This document shows, one piece after another, positions 31,243 to 39,837 of a stretch of DNA of 64,000 nucleotides. The DNA lies in the IMG/VR virus record IMGVR_UViG_3300048930_000242, positions 1 through 64,000 of that record; one strand, written 5' to 3'. The translations under genes were made by a program, and so were the position numbers. Under the pieces are notes generated by a model. The model made no database searches. It was not told the origin of the DNA and worked only from the letters and a program-made list of their open reading frames with translations. How positions within the stretch are numbered: the first letter of the stretch is position 1; each line of letters opens with the position of its first letter. This DNA is from a virus.

Positions 31243-33060
31243 TCATTCTTGATCTTGATTATCTTCATCTTCATCGTCTTTCTTCTTCTCTTCATCATCA
31301 ACTGGTTTCTCATCCTTGCTCTTTGCATCTTTTTCATCATCAGTTGATTTCTTCTTCTGGAACGGATTATCACCGCCAGAATCTTCTTCACCATCTCCTT
31401 CAAGACCGTCTAGTTCTCGAGACGGAACGTCTTCAATAGGAGTAGGTGTAACTTCTTGTCCGTCGGTCGCTCCGCCCTCATAATCGGGATCCATGAAAGC
31501 GTTGCCGATCGCTCCGGTAGCTGCTGGAACCAACTCACCGGCCTTCTTGTCTTGTTCGATCTTCTTCTTCTGCTCTTCGGCTTCGGCCGGAGTCATACGA
31601 AGGACATTCTCGTAGACGAAGTCCTTACAGACATATGTGCCGACAAGGTTATTCATGCGGTCAAGCATGTTCAGACGAGCGTCCCAGAGTTCCAAGGACT
31701 TCATTTCGCGGAAGTAAGAAACTCCATGCCACTTGACCTCGGCGTACTTCTTGACCTCGTCCCATTCCTTTTCGGTGACGACCTTCCGAAGAATGAGCTG
31801 CTTCTTCAGGATGTCGATCAAGGCCTCAGAGAACTTCCGGCGGTAGACGTTCACCATCTTGGCGAACCTGACCTCATCTCTAGTGATTTCTGCGGACCGG
31901 CCGAACTGGTATGTTGCCTCGGTGCTCAAACGGCTCTCAGGGATACCGAAGGCCTTGTAGAGCTTCTTCTTGAACCAGTCAACGGTCTCCATCTTGTCCT
32001 GAAGAGCCTTGCCGGACTCGAGAGTCGAGACCTCGGTGTTCTTCGACTCCTGGTGACCACGAGGAATCCAGATGTCTTCAAGGACATTCTTGATCTGATA
32101 CTGGTTCTGGACGAGGCCTGTCTCGGAGTTATAGATCTCCGACGAGTTATACTGCCTCATCAGGTCTTGGATGTATGTCTTGGCCTGCTGCGGACTCAGA
32201 TCGCCGACGCCGATGTACCAGATTCTCCTTTCTGGAGCTCTGGCGATCGCGTAAATGATCGTTGAATCTTCCATCATCGAAAGCTGATTGAACGGCTTGA
32301 TCGCATGATGGAGGGCCGAGATCACTTGGTTATAGATCGAGACCTCGCCGGAGTCCGAATAGGCGATGGCATCTTGAGAAATCTCAAAGAGTGAATCGTC
32401 GGAGGTCTTGATATGAGAAGACAAGAACGAGACATTGATGCTGTTGTTTCTGGACAGCTCTTCGTCGGTCGGTCTGGAATACAGATAGACGATCTTGCTC
32501 TTCGGATTGAAGAGATTTTCTTGGTGAGTTCTGGTCGGATCATGCTCGAGCTTCATCACCCGCTTGATATAGCAGGCGTCGATCTTTCTGATCTCTTTGA
32601 ACCCGAGTCTGGTATTCGCATGCGGAATCAGATAGAAGAAATGGCGCCCGTCGATGAACCATTCCTTGAAGTACTCTTCGGCATTATTGTTGAACTCCAT
32701 CAAGTTCAACACAGTCTCAAACTCGTCTTCAATCAGTTTCTTGATATTGTCCGAGAGATCCTTGGCCTGACGAAGGTCCAAAGAGATTGTCTTGCCGGAT
32801 GTTTCGTCTTGGTCGACGGCCTCGTTCACAATGTCCGAGATACAATCCTTGACATAGGCGTCGGTTGCCATGGTCCGGTAAAGCTCAATCTGTTTCTTGT
32901 CTTCTTCAAAAATAAGGCCAACAGCCGCCGAGTGATGAATGTTGCCACCTGCTGCGGTGAGCACCATATCAACTGGCTGCTGTTGGCCCTTAATTACATC
33001 ATTCGGAGAGACCGGAACTTCTTTCTTCCGGAATCCGAAATTCCAACCAAAAATCTTCAT
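31243..33060 (-). CDS. 20: Portal vertex protein gp20
   Basis: 605 residues forming the dodecameric DNA channel. Conserved central block: WYIGVGDLSPQQAKTYIQDL, then MRQYNSSEIYNSETG, EDIWIPRG, and TYQFGRSAEITRDEVRFAK. The C-terminal 100 residues are a low-complexity acidic/basic tail (DEEKKKDDEDEDNQDQ), making it longer than T4 gp20 (524). The gene lies between 67-like and 19, as in T4. Confidence 0.95.
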   Translation of the reverse strand: MKIFGWNFGFRKKEVPVSPNDVIKGQQQPVDMVLTAAGGNIHHSAAVGLIFEEDKKQIELYRTMATDAYVKDCISDIVNEAVDQDETSGKTISLDLRQAKDLSDNIKKLIEDEFETVLNLMEFNNNAEEYFKEWFIDGRHFFYLIPHANTRLGFKEIRKIDACYIKRVMKLEHDPTRTHQENLFNPKSKIVYLYSRPTDEELSRNNSINVSFLSSHIKTSDDSLFEISQDAIAYSDSGEVSIYNQVISALHHAIKPFNQLSMMEDSTIIYAIARAPERRIWYIGVGDLSPQQAKTYIQDLMRQYNSSEIYNSETGLVQNQYQIKNVLEDIWIPRGHQESKNTEVSTLESGKALQDKMETVDWFKKKLYKAFGIPESRLSTEATYQFGRSAEITRDEVRFAKMVNVYRRKFSEALIDILKKQLILRKVVTEKEWDEVKKYAEVKWHGVSYFREMKSLELWDARLNMLDRMNNLVGTYVCKDFVYENVLRMTPAEAEEQKKKIEQDKKAGELVPAATGAIGNAFMDPDYEGGATDGQEVTPTPIEDVPSRELDGLEGDGEEDSGGDNPFQKKKSTDDEKDAKSKDEKPVDDEEKKKDDEDEDNQDQE

Positions 33061-33083
33061 ATTGAATTATCTCTCAGTGGAGA

Positions 33084-33512
33084 TTACAGTTCGAAGTAGT
33101 CGTAGGCAAACGTTGCCTGTACTTCGGAGATCGCGTTGGTCGAGTCACGGTTGAGGTCGACACCAGCCACATTGGTCAGAAGCATGCCGACCAAACGGAA
33201 GGTGATGCCGGTCGAACCGTCCTTCATGATGGCTTTGACCGAACCGTCGGACTTGACTGCCGAGACGGCACCAGGACCAACGTTGCCGACCGAGCTGTTG
33301 CACTCTTCGTGCCAGTTGTAAAGGTCACGACGGATGGTCATGTCCTTGTCCAACATGACGGTCACCGACCAATCTTCGTATTCACGGTCGCCTGGGATTG
33401 GAATGGTTCGGCCCATATAAGGGACCTTCACCGCCTGGATGATAGAACCAGGAAGCGAAGCGGCCTTACAATGGAACTTCATCTTGTTTCCATTCAGACG
33501 GGTGACATTCAC
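33084..33512 (-). CDS. 19: Tail tube protein gp19 (true N-terminus upstream, no start codon)
   Basis: The contractile-tail inner tube. From a GTG at 33512 the ORF has 142 residues with the gp19 pattern (GSIIQAVKVPYMGRTIPIPGD, DKDMTIRRDLYNWHEE). However, in-frame codons continue upstream to 33584 and encode TNVNAFKGSFADFSRPNLFE, the normal beginning of gp19 proteins. Adding them gives about 163 residues, the T4 length. No ATG, GTG or TTG occurs in that frame. A GTG (33577) and an ATG (33579) right after AAGGAG are out of frame. So the start is lost by an indel, or translation begins in an unusual way. Confidence 0.88.
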   Translation of the reverse strand: MNVTRLNGNKMKFHCKAASLPGSIIQAVKVPYMGRTIPIPGDREYEDWSVTVMLDKDMTIRRDLYNWHEECNSSVGNVGPGAVSAVKSDGSVKAIMKDGSTGITFRLVGMLLTNVAGVDLNRDSTNAISEVQATFAYDYFEL

Positions 33513-33584
33513 TTCGAATAGGTTAGGGCGGCTGAAATCAGCGAAAGACCCTTTGAAAGCGTTGACGTTCGTGACACATTCTCC
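33513..33584 (-). other. Start-less 5' extension of gene 19
   Basis: Open and in frame with gene 19, 24 codons, with a TAA just before. AAGGAG at 33587-33582 is a perfect ribosome site; the ACG at 33572-33570 lies eight bases from it. One extra A in the GAAC at 33567-33570 would put the GTG at 33577 in frame (MSRNVNAFKGS). Confidence 0.75.
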
Positions 33585-33591
33585 TTATTTA

Positions 33592-33603
33592 GTATAGATA
33601 AAT
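33592..33603 (+). promoter_or_regulatory. Late-type box on the plus strand
   Basis: GTATAGATAAAT, the same core (ATAGATA) as the minus-strand late boxes, but reading toward the HNH gene and 25 bases before its ATG. Confidence 0.5.
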
Positions 33604-33627
33604 TGATTCAAAGGACACGAGGCCACC

Positions 33628-34293
33628 ATGAATTACAAAAGTATCTATAACAAGTTAATCACTAAATTTGCACATCACAGCAAAGAATCTGCTAGAAGCG
33701 CGTATGGCTATTCTGAAGCGCATCATGTCATTCCGAAGTGTGTTGGTGGAACAGATGACGAATCAAACATAGTTCATCTGCCGGCGAAAGCTCATTTCAT
33801 CGCTCATTATCTTCTTGTAAAACTATACCCAGATTCTCAAGGACTATGGGGAGCCTTTAATCTGATGTCCGGCCAAAGTTCAAAGCAGCATCAAAGAGAC
33901 TATTATGTGAGTGCCAGAGTCTATGAACTTTGCAAGAAAAATCTCAGTAGACTAGGACTATCTGAAGATGCTAAAAAGAAAATTTCTGCGACTCTAACTG
34001 GCAGGAAAATCTCAGAAGAACACAAGCGAAATATGATAGCTGCTCGTATTGGAACAAAGCGATCAGAAGAAACTAAACAACGTATGAGAGAAGCTCATAA
34101 AAGAAGAGCTGAACATTATGTTGTTTCTGAAGAGACTAGATCTAAAATGAGAGCTAAAAAAGTTGGAAAGAATCTTACTGAAGAGCAAAGAGCAAAAATC
34201 GGAGTTGGAAACAAAGGAAAAACCGTAACTGAAGAGACTAAACAAAAAATGAGAGAAGCTTGGAAAAGAAGAAAGGTTCACTCATATAAGTGA
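33628..34293 (+). CDS. HNH homing endonuclease with NUMOD3 repeats
   Basis: The only convincing plus-strand gene. 221 residues: an HNH nuclease core (EAHHVIPKCVGGTDDESN followed by HLPAKAHFIAHYLL) and then at least four DNA-binding NUMOD3 repeats (GRKISEEHKRNM, GTKRSEETKQRMREA, GKNLTEEQRAKI, GKTVTEETKQKMREA). It is AT-rich, with AAA/AGA-heavy codon use unlike its neighbours, so it arrived recently. It is free-standing, inserted between gene 19 and a small-gene block. Such enzymes cleave phage DNA lacking the gene to spread. Confidence 0.92.
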   Translation: MNYKSIYNKLITKFAHHSKESARSAYGYSEAHHVIPKCVGGTDDESNIVHLPAKAHFIAHYLLVKLYPDSQGLWGAFNLMSGQSSKQHQRDYYVSARVYELCKKNLSRLGLSEDAKKKISATLTGRKISEEHKRNMIAARIGTKRSEETKQRMREAHKRRAEHYVVSEETRSKMRAKKVGKNLTEEQRAKIGVGNKGKTVTEETKQKMREAWKRRKVHSYK

Positions 34294-34300
34294 ACCTTTC
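34271..34300. terminator. Bidirectional terminator at the HNH gene end
   Basis: Perfect 12-bp stem (34271-34282 with 34289-34300) with a six-base loop. On the minus strand it is followed by TTCTTTTCC, so it can stop transcription arriving from the right; on the plus strand it ends the HNH message but lacks a clear U-tract. Confidence 0.75.
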
Positions 34301-34305
34301 CAGTA

Positions 34306-34899
34306 TCAAAGATCCATCCGAATAGAAACTTCGGCGGTTGGCTTACTCTTTCTGATGGCTGCTGCATAGGCGGTCGCTCTGTTACCAGGAAGACCGCTCT
34401 TTACTGCCTTCTTTCCAATGTACACCGAGTAGGTTGCGGTGCGGAAATCAATCGGCTTCGGATCTTCTTCACCTTCATCTGACGCTCCGCCCATTCGGTT
34501 TCCAAATCCGTCGTAGTACTTCTGGTCGCTGTAGCTGCCAGCTTCTTTCTTCGAGAAAGTAGGCTTCAGGACAATGTGAACCTTGCCACCATTGCTATCG
34601 CCTTCATCGCTTCTGCTCGAGATCAGATCAAAGGTGATTCCGTAGTTCTCTCTGAAGTACTTGGCATAATGACCAGTGGTCCATGCCTTCTCCAGAGTGT
34701 CGATGGCCCTTTGGCTTCCGTAGAAGTAGGAGTCAGAAATCTCGAGATTCTGGCCTACAGCCTTTGCGCCACCGTTTCCGCCGGACTTGCTAAAGCCCAT
34801 GTCTGGGCTTTGGAGAAACCGAATGAGCTCCCTGAGATTAGAAATAGAAGCTGGTTCCGCTTCGACGGCGAGTGAGAATGCTTCTTCAATTAGTTTCAT
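34306..34899 (-). CDS. Small virion-targeted candidate with MKLIEEAF leader
   Basis: 197 residues. It starts MKLIEEAFSLAVEAEPAS, one of several near-identical leaders in this window resembling T4 capsid-targeting sequences, with a possible cleavage after AVE. The mature part holds a Gly-rich stretch (SKSGGNGGAKAVG), a region with many Tyr and Lys (SYSDQKYYDGFGNR), and a beta-rich end (TYSVYIGKKAVKSGLPGNRA). No family recognised. It overlaps the next gene by four bases. Confidence 0.6.
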   Translation of the reverse strand: MKLIEEAFSLAVEAEPASISNLRELIRFLQSPDMGFSKSGGNGGAKAVGQNLEISDSYFYGSQRAIDTLEKAWTTGHYAKYFRENYGITFDLISSRSDEGDSNGGKVHIVLKPTFSKKEAGSYSDQKYYDGFGNRMGGASDEGEEDPKPIDFRTATYSVYIGKKAVKSGLPGNRATAYAAAIRKSKPTAEVSIRMDL

Positions 34900-35168
34900 T
34901 TTGCGCCCTTCTTATCCAAACTTCCGTCGTTAAACACTCGAAGATCGAATTCATTACAGAGTTCGTTAATGTGTTCGATTAACTCGTCTTTGTCATTGGT
35001 CTTTGGAGCTGACCAAGACGAATCAATTCCGTGTTGCTTAACAGCGGCCGCAATGATAGATTTCAATTTAGCAACAGAAAATTTCTCAAGTGTGTCTACC
35101 GGGTCAGATGATTGTTGTTTCTCTGATACCAAACTCAATAGAGTGAATGCTTCTTCGATTAGTTTCAT
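34896..35168 (-). CDS. Small virion-targeted candidate, SAP-like body
   Basis: 90 residues; leader MKLIEEAFTLLSLVSEKQQ and a helical body (LEKFSVAKLKSIIAAAVKQ, then DKDELIEHINELCNEF) that recalls a SAP-type DNA-binding helix pair, though the match is weak. It lies between two genes with the same leader. If packaged, a DNA-binding internal protein would be sensible. Confidence 0.55.
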   Translation of the reverse strand: MKLIEEAFTLLSLVSEKQQSSDPVDTLEKFSVAKLKSIIAAAVKQHGIDSSWSAPKTNDKDELIEHINELCNEFDLRVFNDGSLDKKGAK

Positions 35169-35190
35169 TTTGGGCCTTCTTAATAGATCG

Positions 35191-35436
35191 TTAAAGCGGA
35201 GATTTGATTCCGTGCTTCTTTATGAAGTCGTTGGCGAAATTTGTCGCTTTTTCACTAGAATCAAATCTACCAAGCTCAAAGCTTTTCTTTGCTCCGCCTT
35301 TAATGTTCGTCGGATTTTTGTATACCACGACATACTTATCAGGAGCGAGAGCGGCAAAAACTGAAACCGAAACACTTCCATCCGGCGAGATTTTCGCTTC
35401 TTCAACCAGTTTGAATGCTTCTTCGATCAGTCTCAT
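35191..35436 (-). CDS. Small virion-targeted candidate
   Basis: 81 residues; leader MRLIEEAFKLVEEAKIS with possible cleavage in LVEEA. The body has beta strands (SVSVFAALAPDKYVVVY) and a Lys-rich helix (SSEKATNFANDFIKKHG). First gene of a three-gene run sharing the leader. It follows a strong hairpin after the tail sheath gene, so how it is transcribed is unclear. Confidence 0.55.
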   Translation of the reverse strand: MRLIEEAFKLVEEAKISPDGSVSVSVFAALAPDKYVVVYKNPTNIKGGAKKSFELGRFDSSEKATNFANDFIKKHGIKSPL

Positions 35437-35450
35437 ATTACCCCCATAGT

Positions 35451-35478
35451 TGAAGGGGAGGATTTCTCCTCCCCTTCA
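35451..35478. terminator. Hairpin after the tail sheath gene
   Basis: Perfect 12-bp stem (35451-35462 with 35467-35478), with a GAAA loop on the minus strand, ten bases after the sheath stop. A T-rich run (ATTTTCTTCTTTT) follows only on the plus side, so on the minus strand it may be a terminator or mRNA-stabilising element. Confidence 0.65.
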
Positions 35479-35488
35479 TTTTCTTCTT

Positions 35489-38056
35489 TTAGATTTCTGA
35501 GACCGCCTTTGGAACCAACTCTTCGAAGATCGCTCCGGTCTTTGTTGCGGCGAAGACCAGTTCGATGAAGTTGATCGAGCGGTTTGGACGGATCAAGATC
35601 AGAGCCTTGAATTCCTGGCGATCGATAACCTCTGGAGTGTTGACTCTCTCGTCGGCGACAACCAAGAAGCCTGGGCGGCCTGGCTTGTCGGTCTGGATAC
35701 CACGGCGACCCTGAACATCTCGGAGGAACGGAGTTACCATCGAGACGAACTGAGCCTGTGTGGTCTCATCGTTGAATTCGAAGAGCAAGTACTTGGAAGC
35801 AGTAGCAATTGCCTTTTCGATGACGATGAACAGACGACGAACGTTCACTGCGCGGAAAGCCGATGGACGAAGGAGTGTGGTGCGGTCACCAAAGAGGAGA
35901 GCGCCTTCACCCTTGGTCATGACGACCGGGTTGATCGAGTAGGTGTAGAGTTCGTCACGCTGAGCCTTACCTGGGTTGAAGGCAAGACGAGTAACGTTCT
36001 TCACCGCACCGCGATTGTAACCAGCGAACGACCACCATGGATCGGCGATGTTGTCGGTAGCAGCAGCAAGACCAGCCATGTCACCGTTAAGTGGAAGCCA
36101 GCGGTACTTGTCATTGAACTGGTCGAACTGATACTTGTAGTTACCATCGAAGAATCCGTACGAGCTGTTCACATTGATATTGTCGGTGCCGTTTCCGGTG
36201 CGACGAGTGACCAGGTTCGAGACCGGATTGATTGCGTTCACGACGTCAGCCTGGTGAGGCGAGACGAAGGCGACGCAGTCCATACGGGTAGTTGCGATGT
36301 TCTCGATGACGAACTTCGAGACGGTTCCAGAAGCGCCTGCAAGCATCAACAGGTTGATGTCGAGCTCTTCTGCATCCTGGAAGACGTTGGTCCAGACCTG
36401 GATGTAGTCGTCGGCCGTTGGAGCATCACCGTCAAGACCACCAGCAAGATCAAATGGAGTGTCGCCAAAGTTCTGCGAGTAGAGCTCGGTGACTCCGGAG
36501 GTGAATCCTTCCAGGACCTTCTCATCGTTGAAATAGACGTACTTCGAGAAACTTGCAATGGAGGTTCCAATGTAGTTTGGCTGGTTGTTGGAGTCTACTC
36601 GACCGCGAACAGCGTCGACCACGAAGGTCTCAACGATGATGTCATCAAGGAAGACAACGACAGCAACCTCGTCGCGCTGACCGGCAGTGGACTCAGGACG
36701 GAACTGGAAGAGATTCTTGTAGTTCCAGTTTTCCCAAGTGGATTCCCAAGGACCGCGGTTGGTCCAGGTCACCGTTCCGTCAGTGATGGTGTCACCAACT
36801 TCTGGTGCCAAAGACCAATCTGGTTCTGCTCCAAGGCCGGATGCTCCGTCAAGGACAAGGACAACTGGTCCGACATCATGGGTGATTGGAGTGGTTCCAG
36901 AAGTAGGCCAGACCGGCTCGGTGGCACCGGCAAGAGTTCCACCAGTGACAACGCGGTAGCGGTAGCCGTTGGAAACTGACGGAGTAACGAAGTCGCCAGC
37001 TACGAGAGCGGTAAGACCTGTGCTCCATGGATCAGTCTGAGCGGTGGTTCCACCGGTGGTTGCTTCGAAGCGGTATGGATTTGCGACTTCGTCGGTTGGC
37101 TTGCGGTACACGCCAGTTGCCACAGCGGCATTTGCAGCCCAATCGGTTGGAGTGTAGGTACGACCGTCGCGGTATGCAACAGAGATTCTGTTACCAAACG
37201 CGCCAGGGTACTTGCCAATCCAGTCAGCGGACATCTGAGTCTCTCGAGTTCCCTCAAGATTCTCCCAGTCAAGCGCATTCTTCACAACCTTCGAAGACTC
37301 ATTGTCGGTTTCGTTACCGGAGCCATCAGCGATGTAGTAGGCGTTAGTTGGGCGACCGTTGATTGGACCGACGTTCTCCCAAGTGATGTCTCCGTCGGTG
37401 ATCACCGAACCAAGAGCAGTAGCATTACCCCAGTTTGGACCAGCTCCGAGCTCTTCGATTCCATCAAGAACCAAAGTAGCTGCGCCGGAAGTGATTGGAG
37501 TGGTTCCAGAAGTTGGCCAGGTTGGCTCAGGACCAACTGTCAAACCACCGACGGTAACCTTATAGCGGTAGCCATTTGGAACGGTTGGGATGACATAGTC
37601 ACCGGCGACCAAAGTGGTAACCGACCAGACGTTAACCGAGGCGTTCGCTGTCTGATAAGGAGCCGAGCCGCTGAGCGCATATGCCTTGTAACGGAATGGG
37701 AAAGCGGCCTGAGCGTCAGCAACCGGAAGAATGATGTCCCCGACGGCCTTGGTAGAAGCTGGAATCCAAGTAGTGGTATAGACACCAGGGCCGGAAGTGT
37801 TCGCTACACGAGCGACACGGATCGAAGTGGTGTACTGCAAGAAGTTCCAAACAGTGAACCAGTCTTTCGCGTTACGATCGTCTGGCAGACCATACTGGAG
37901 TTGGAAATCATCAACTCGGCCGATCAGAACAGCTTCGCCGATAGGACCCCACTGTGTATCAATTACGGTTGCGCCGATTGAAGTAGCAACAGCCGGAATG
38001 AACAGGCTGAAGTCTTTTTCAATCACATTTACGACAGGCGACAAATAAAATGGCAT
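35489..38056 (-). CDS. 18: Tail sheath protein gp18 with inserted adhesion-like repeats
   Basis: 855 residues, about 200 longer than T4 gp18. The N-terminal MPFYLSPVVNVIEKDFSLFI, the middle (TRRTGNGTDNIN) and the C-terminal RRGIQTDKPGRPGFLVVADE, then NRSINFIELVFAATKTG, are sheath-like. Between about residues 140-231 and 343-436 are two copies of a module: AGDYVIPTVPNGYRYKV, EPTWPTSGTTPI, DGDITWENVG, with a partial copy at 97-134. Modules with YRYK...EPxWP...DGTxTW patterns are common in phage surface proteins, so they probably decorate the outer sheath. The late box lies at 38093. Confidence 0.9.
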   Translation of the reverse strand: MPFYLSPVVNVIEKDFSLFIPAVATSIGATVIDTQWGPIGEAVLIGRVDDFQLQYGLPDDRNAKDWFTVWNFLQYTTSIRVARVANTSGPGVYTTTWIPASTKAVGDIILPVADAQAAFPFRYKAYALSGSAPYQTANASVNVWSVTTLVAGDYVIPTVPNGYRYKVTVGGLTVGPEPTWPTSGTTPITSGAATLVLDGIEELGAGPNWGNATALGSVITDGDITWENVGPINGRPTNAYYIADGSGNETDNESSKVVKNALDWENLEGTRETQMSADWIGKYPGAFGNRISVAYRDGRTYTPTDWAANAAVATGVYRKPTDEVANPYRFEATTGGTTAQTDPWSTGLTALVAGDFVTPSVSNGYRYRVVTGGTLAGATEPVWPTSGTTPITHDVGPVVLVLDGASGLGAEPDWSLAPEVGDTITDGTVTWTNRGPWESTWENWNYKNLFQFRPESTAGQRDEVAVVVFLDDIIVETFVVDAVRGRVDSNNQPNYIGTSIASFSKYVYFNDEKVLEGFTSGVTELYSQNFGDTPFDLAGGLDGDAPTADDYIQVWTNVFQDAEELDINLLMLAGASGTVSKFVIENIATTRMDCVAFVSPHQADVVNAINPVSNLVTRRTGNGTDNINVNSSYGFFDGNYKYQFDQFNDKYRWLPLNGDMAGLAAATDNIADPWWSFAGYNRGAVKNVTRLAFNPGKAQRDELYTYSINPVVMTKGEGALLFGDRTTLLRPSAFRAVNVRRLFIVIEKAIATASKYLLFEFNDETTQAQFVSMVTPFLRDVQGRRGIQTDKPGRPGFLVVADERVNTPEVIDRQEFKALILIRPNRSINFIELVFAATKTGAIFEELVPKAVSEI

Positions 38057-38092
38057 GGATTTCTTCCTCGTTCTTGTATGGCAAATCTATGA

Positions 38093-38103
38093 GTTATCTA
38101 TTC
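38093..38103 (-). promoter_or_regulatory. Late promoter box of gene 18
   Basis: Minus strand GAATAGATAAC, with a second weaker copy (CATAGATTT) at 38083-38091, 37-47 bases before the sheath ATG. Confidence 0.6.
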
Positions 38104-38133
38104 ACTCAACCAAAGAAAGACTGATTTGAAAGT

Positions 38134-39837
38134 CTATCCTTTGGCAAACCATTCTCTTTCGTGTCTTTCGAGATATTCGACGCCTCTTGGTCTGACGGAG
38201 AAAGTCTCTGAGATCGAAATCATTCCGCCGGTACTTGGTCTTGTTGAGATGATAGGGACGTGGATTTCTGATAGTGCTTTCGCAATGTCCGACCTATCGG
38301 ACACCGACTCTTTGAACATCTCAAGGAGGCTCTTGGTCTCAAAGGCATTTTCAAAGTGCTTTGTTCCGAAAATGAATGAGAGATTGACGAGCGGCATCAC
38401 CAGGTCATCATGGTAACCATCTTCGGCCTTGAAAGTACCTTCTTTCTCGGCGACTTCCGGCGGCCGTACAAAATGCTTCAGTTCCTCAATAGTTCTGGCG
38501 CATTTCAACTTAAACTTGCCCTTCTCGAGGAACAGTTTGAAGTTGATGCACCCGATTCTCTTTGTTCTCTTATTGACTCGAAGTCCGTAATCTCTGGACT
38601 TGTCGGCCGATGGTCTGGCCGGATCGATCTCTTGGCGAGTTCGAATCACCTTCTCGTATTCAAGATCGATTTTGAGGTATCTAACGACTTGTCGGCCAAC
38701 ATCGTTTGCCTCAACAAGGATTGGAGCGGTGTTGTAGTATGTGCCGATTCGGTAAAGAGTAGAGGCGAAGGTGATTGGGTCCATTCGGTTATCTTGGAAT
38801 GAAGCGACCTCTTCGAGCATTCCGTTCTTCATGTCAGTCAATTTGAACACATGGAACGTGGAATGGTCTTGAGCCAGGCCTTCGGAGACGTCGGCCGTGA
38901 TGCAGTAGTTCTGGTCCTTGATCGGAGCCTCGAAGACCCAGAGGCCCTCAGCAATCTCGATCGGATCTTCGGCCTTCAAAGTGGTCAGTGTGCCTGGGTT
39001 GATCAACGAGTAAGATGACCCGATGAACGAGCATTCCATTTCCTGAGCGAATTGCTCAACGGTCATCTTGCCAAGGGTGATCTTCTTCCATTCCTCATCT
39101 CGGTTTGGATGGAGTTCCCATGTCGCATCCGAGATCACGAAGCCATTGGCCGGAGAACCGACATAGAACTCGTAGAAGTGATTCAAGCCCTTCGGAGTCG
39201 AGACGAAGATCATCTGGGTCGTGTCACCGGACGTCAAAGTCGGATAGGACGAGAGGTAGAACTGGTCCCAGAGCTTCTTCGGAATGTGCGCGACTTCGTC
39301 GATGAATAGAATGTTGACCGACTTACCACGAATAGCTGATGGAGTGGTAGCCGAGGCCAGGATTCTCGAGCCATTCTCGAGACCGATCGACTTGACATTC
39401 CATCTCTTAACACCTTGCTGGAGCCAGATCGGAACCGACTCGTACATTTCCTTCACACGGTAAAGGATTTCGAAGGCGATTTCGGCCTTGTTGGCCATAA
39501 TCGAGATGAACTTCTTCTTGTTGAAGATCATGTACCAGACGAAATAGGCGGCGCATGTGGTCGACTTACCCATCTGTCGAGCCCACCGCGCGAGCACGAA
39601 TCGATTTTGGTGGATGGTTTCGATGAAGCCTTTCTGATACTCGTAGAGTTCGAATGGAACTTCACCGTGGTCGAGCGAGATGACCTTCAGATACTTCGTG
39701 ATGAAGTAGATCGGATCATTGGCGCAGAGCACGTATTCAACGGCTTGGTCCACAGTCATCTGAATCTTAACCCCAACCTGCTTAAGGTTAGGGTTATTCA
39801 TGAAGCTGTCGGATTCGTTAATTTCCCTGGATGACAT
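38134..39837 (-). CDS. 17: Terminase large subunit gp17
   Basis: DNA-packaging motor and headful nuclease, 567 residues (T4 610). ATPase: Walker A RWARQMGKSTTCAAYF, Walker B ILFIDEVAHIP. Nuclease: CITADVSEGLAQDHS, ILVEANDVGR and GYHDDLVMPLV supply the acidic metal ligands. It overlaps gene 16 by 20 bases, as terminase pairs often do, and is followed by the sheath gene. Confidence 0.96.
   Translation of the reverse strand: MSSREINESDSFMNNPNLKQVGVKIQMTVDQAVEYVLCANDPIYFITKYLKVISLDHGEVPFELYEYQKGFIETIHQNRFVLARWARQMGKSTTCAAYFVWYMIFNKKKFISIMANKAEIAFEILYRVKEMYESVPIWLQQGVKRWNVKSIGLENGSRILASATTPSAIRGKSVNILFIDEVAHIPKKLWDQFYLSSYPTLTSGDTTQMIFVSTPKGLNHFYEFYVGSPANGFVISDATWELHPNRDEEWKKITLGKMTVEQFAQEMECSFIGSSYSLINPGTLTTLKAEDPIEIAEGLWVFEAPIKDQNYCITADVSEGLAQDHSTFHVFKLTDMKNGMLEEVASFQDNRMDPITFASTLYRIGTYYNTAPILVEANDVGRQVVRYLKIDLEYEKVIRTRQEIDPARPSADKSRDYGLRVNKRTKRIGCINFKLFLEKGKFKLKCARTIEELKHFVRPPEVAEKEGTFKAEDGYHDDLVMPLVNLSFIFGTKHFENAFETKSLLEMFKESVSDRSDIAKALSEIHVPIISTRPSTGGMISISETFSVRPRGVEYLERHEREWFAKG

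Noticed and set aside
35175-35192. AATAGATC on the plus strand as a late box
   Set aside because: It reads away from any plus-strand gene and lies at the junction of two minus-strand genes; chance match.
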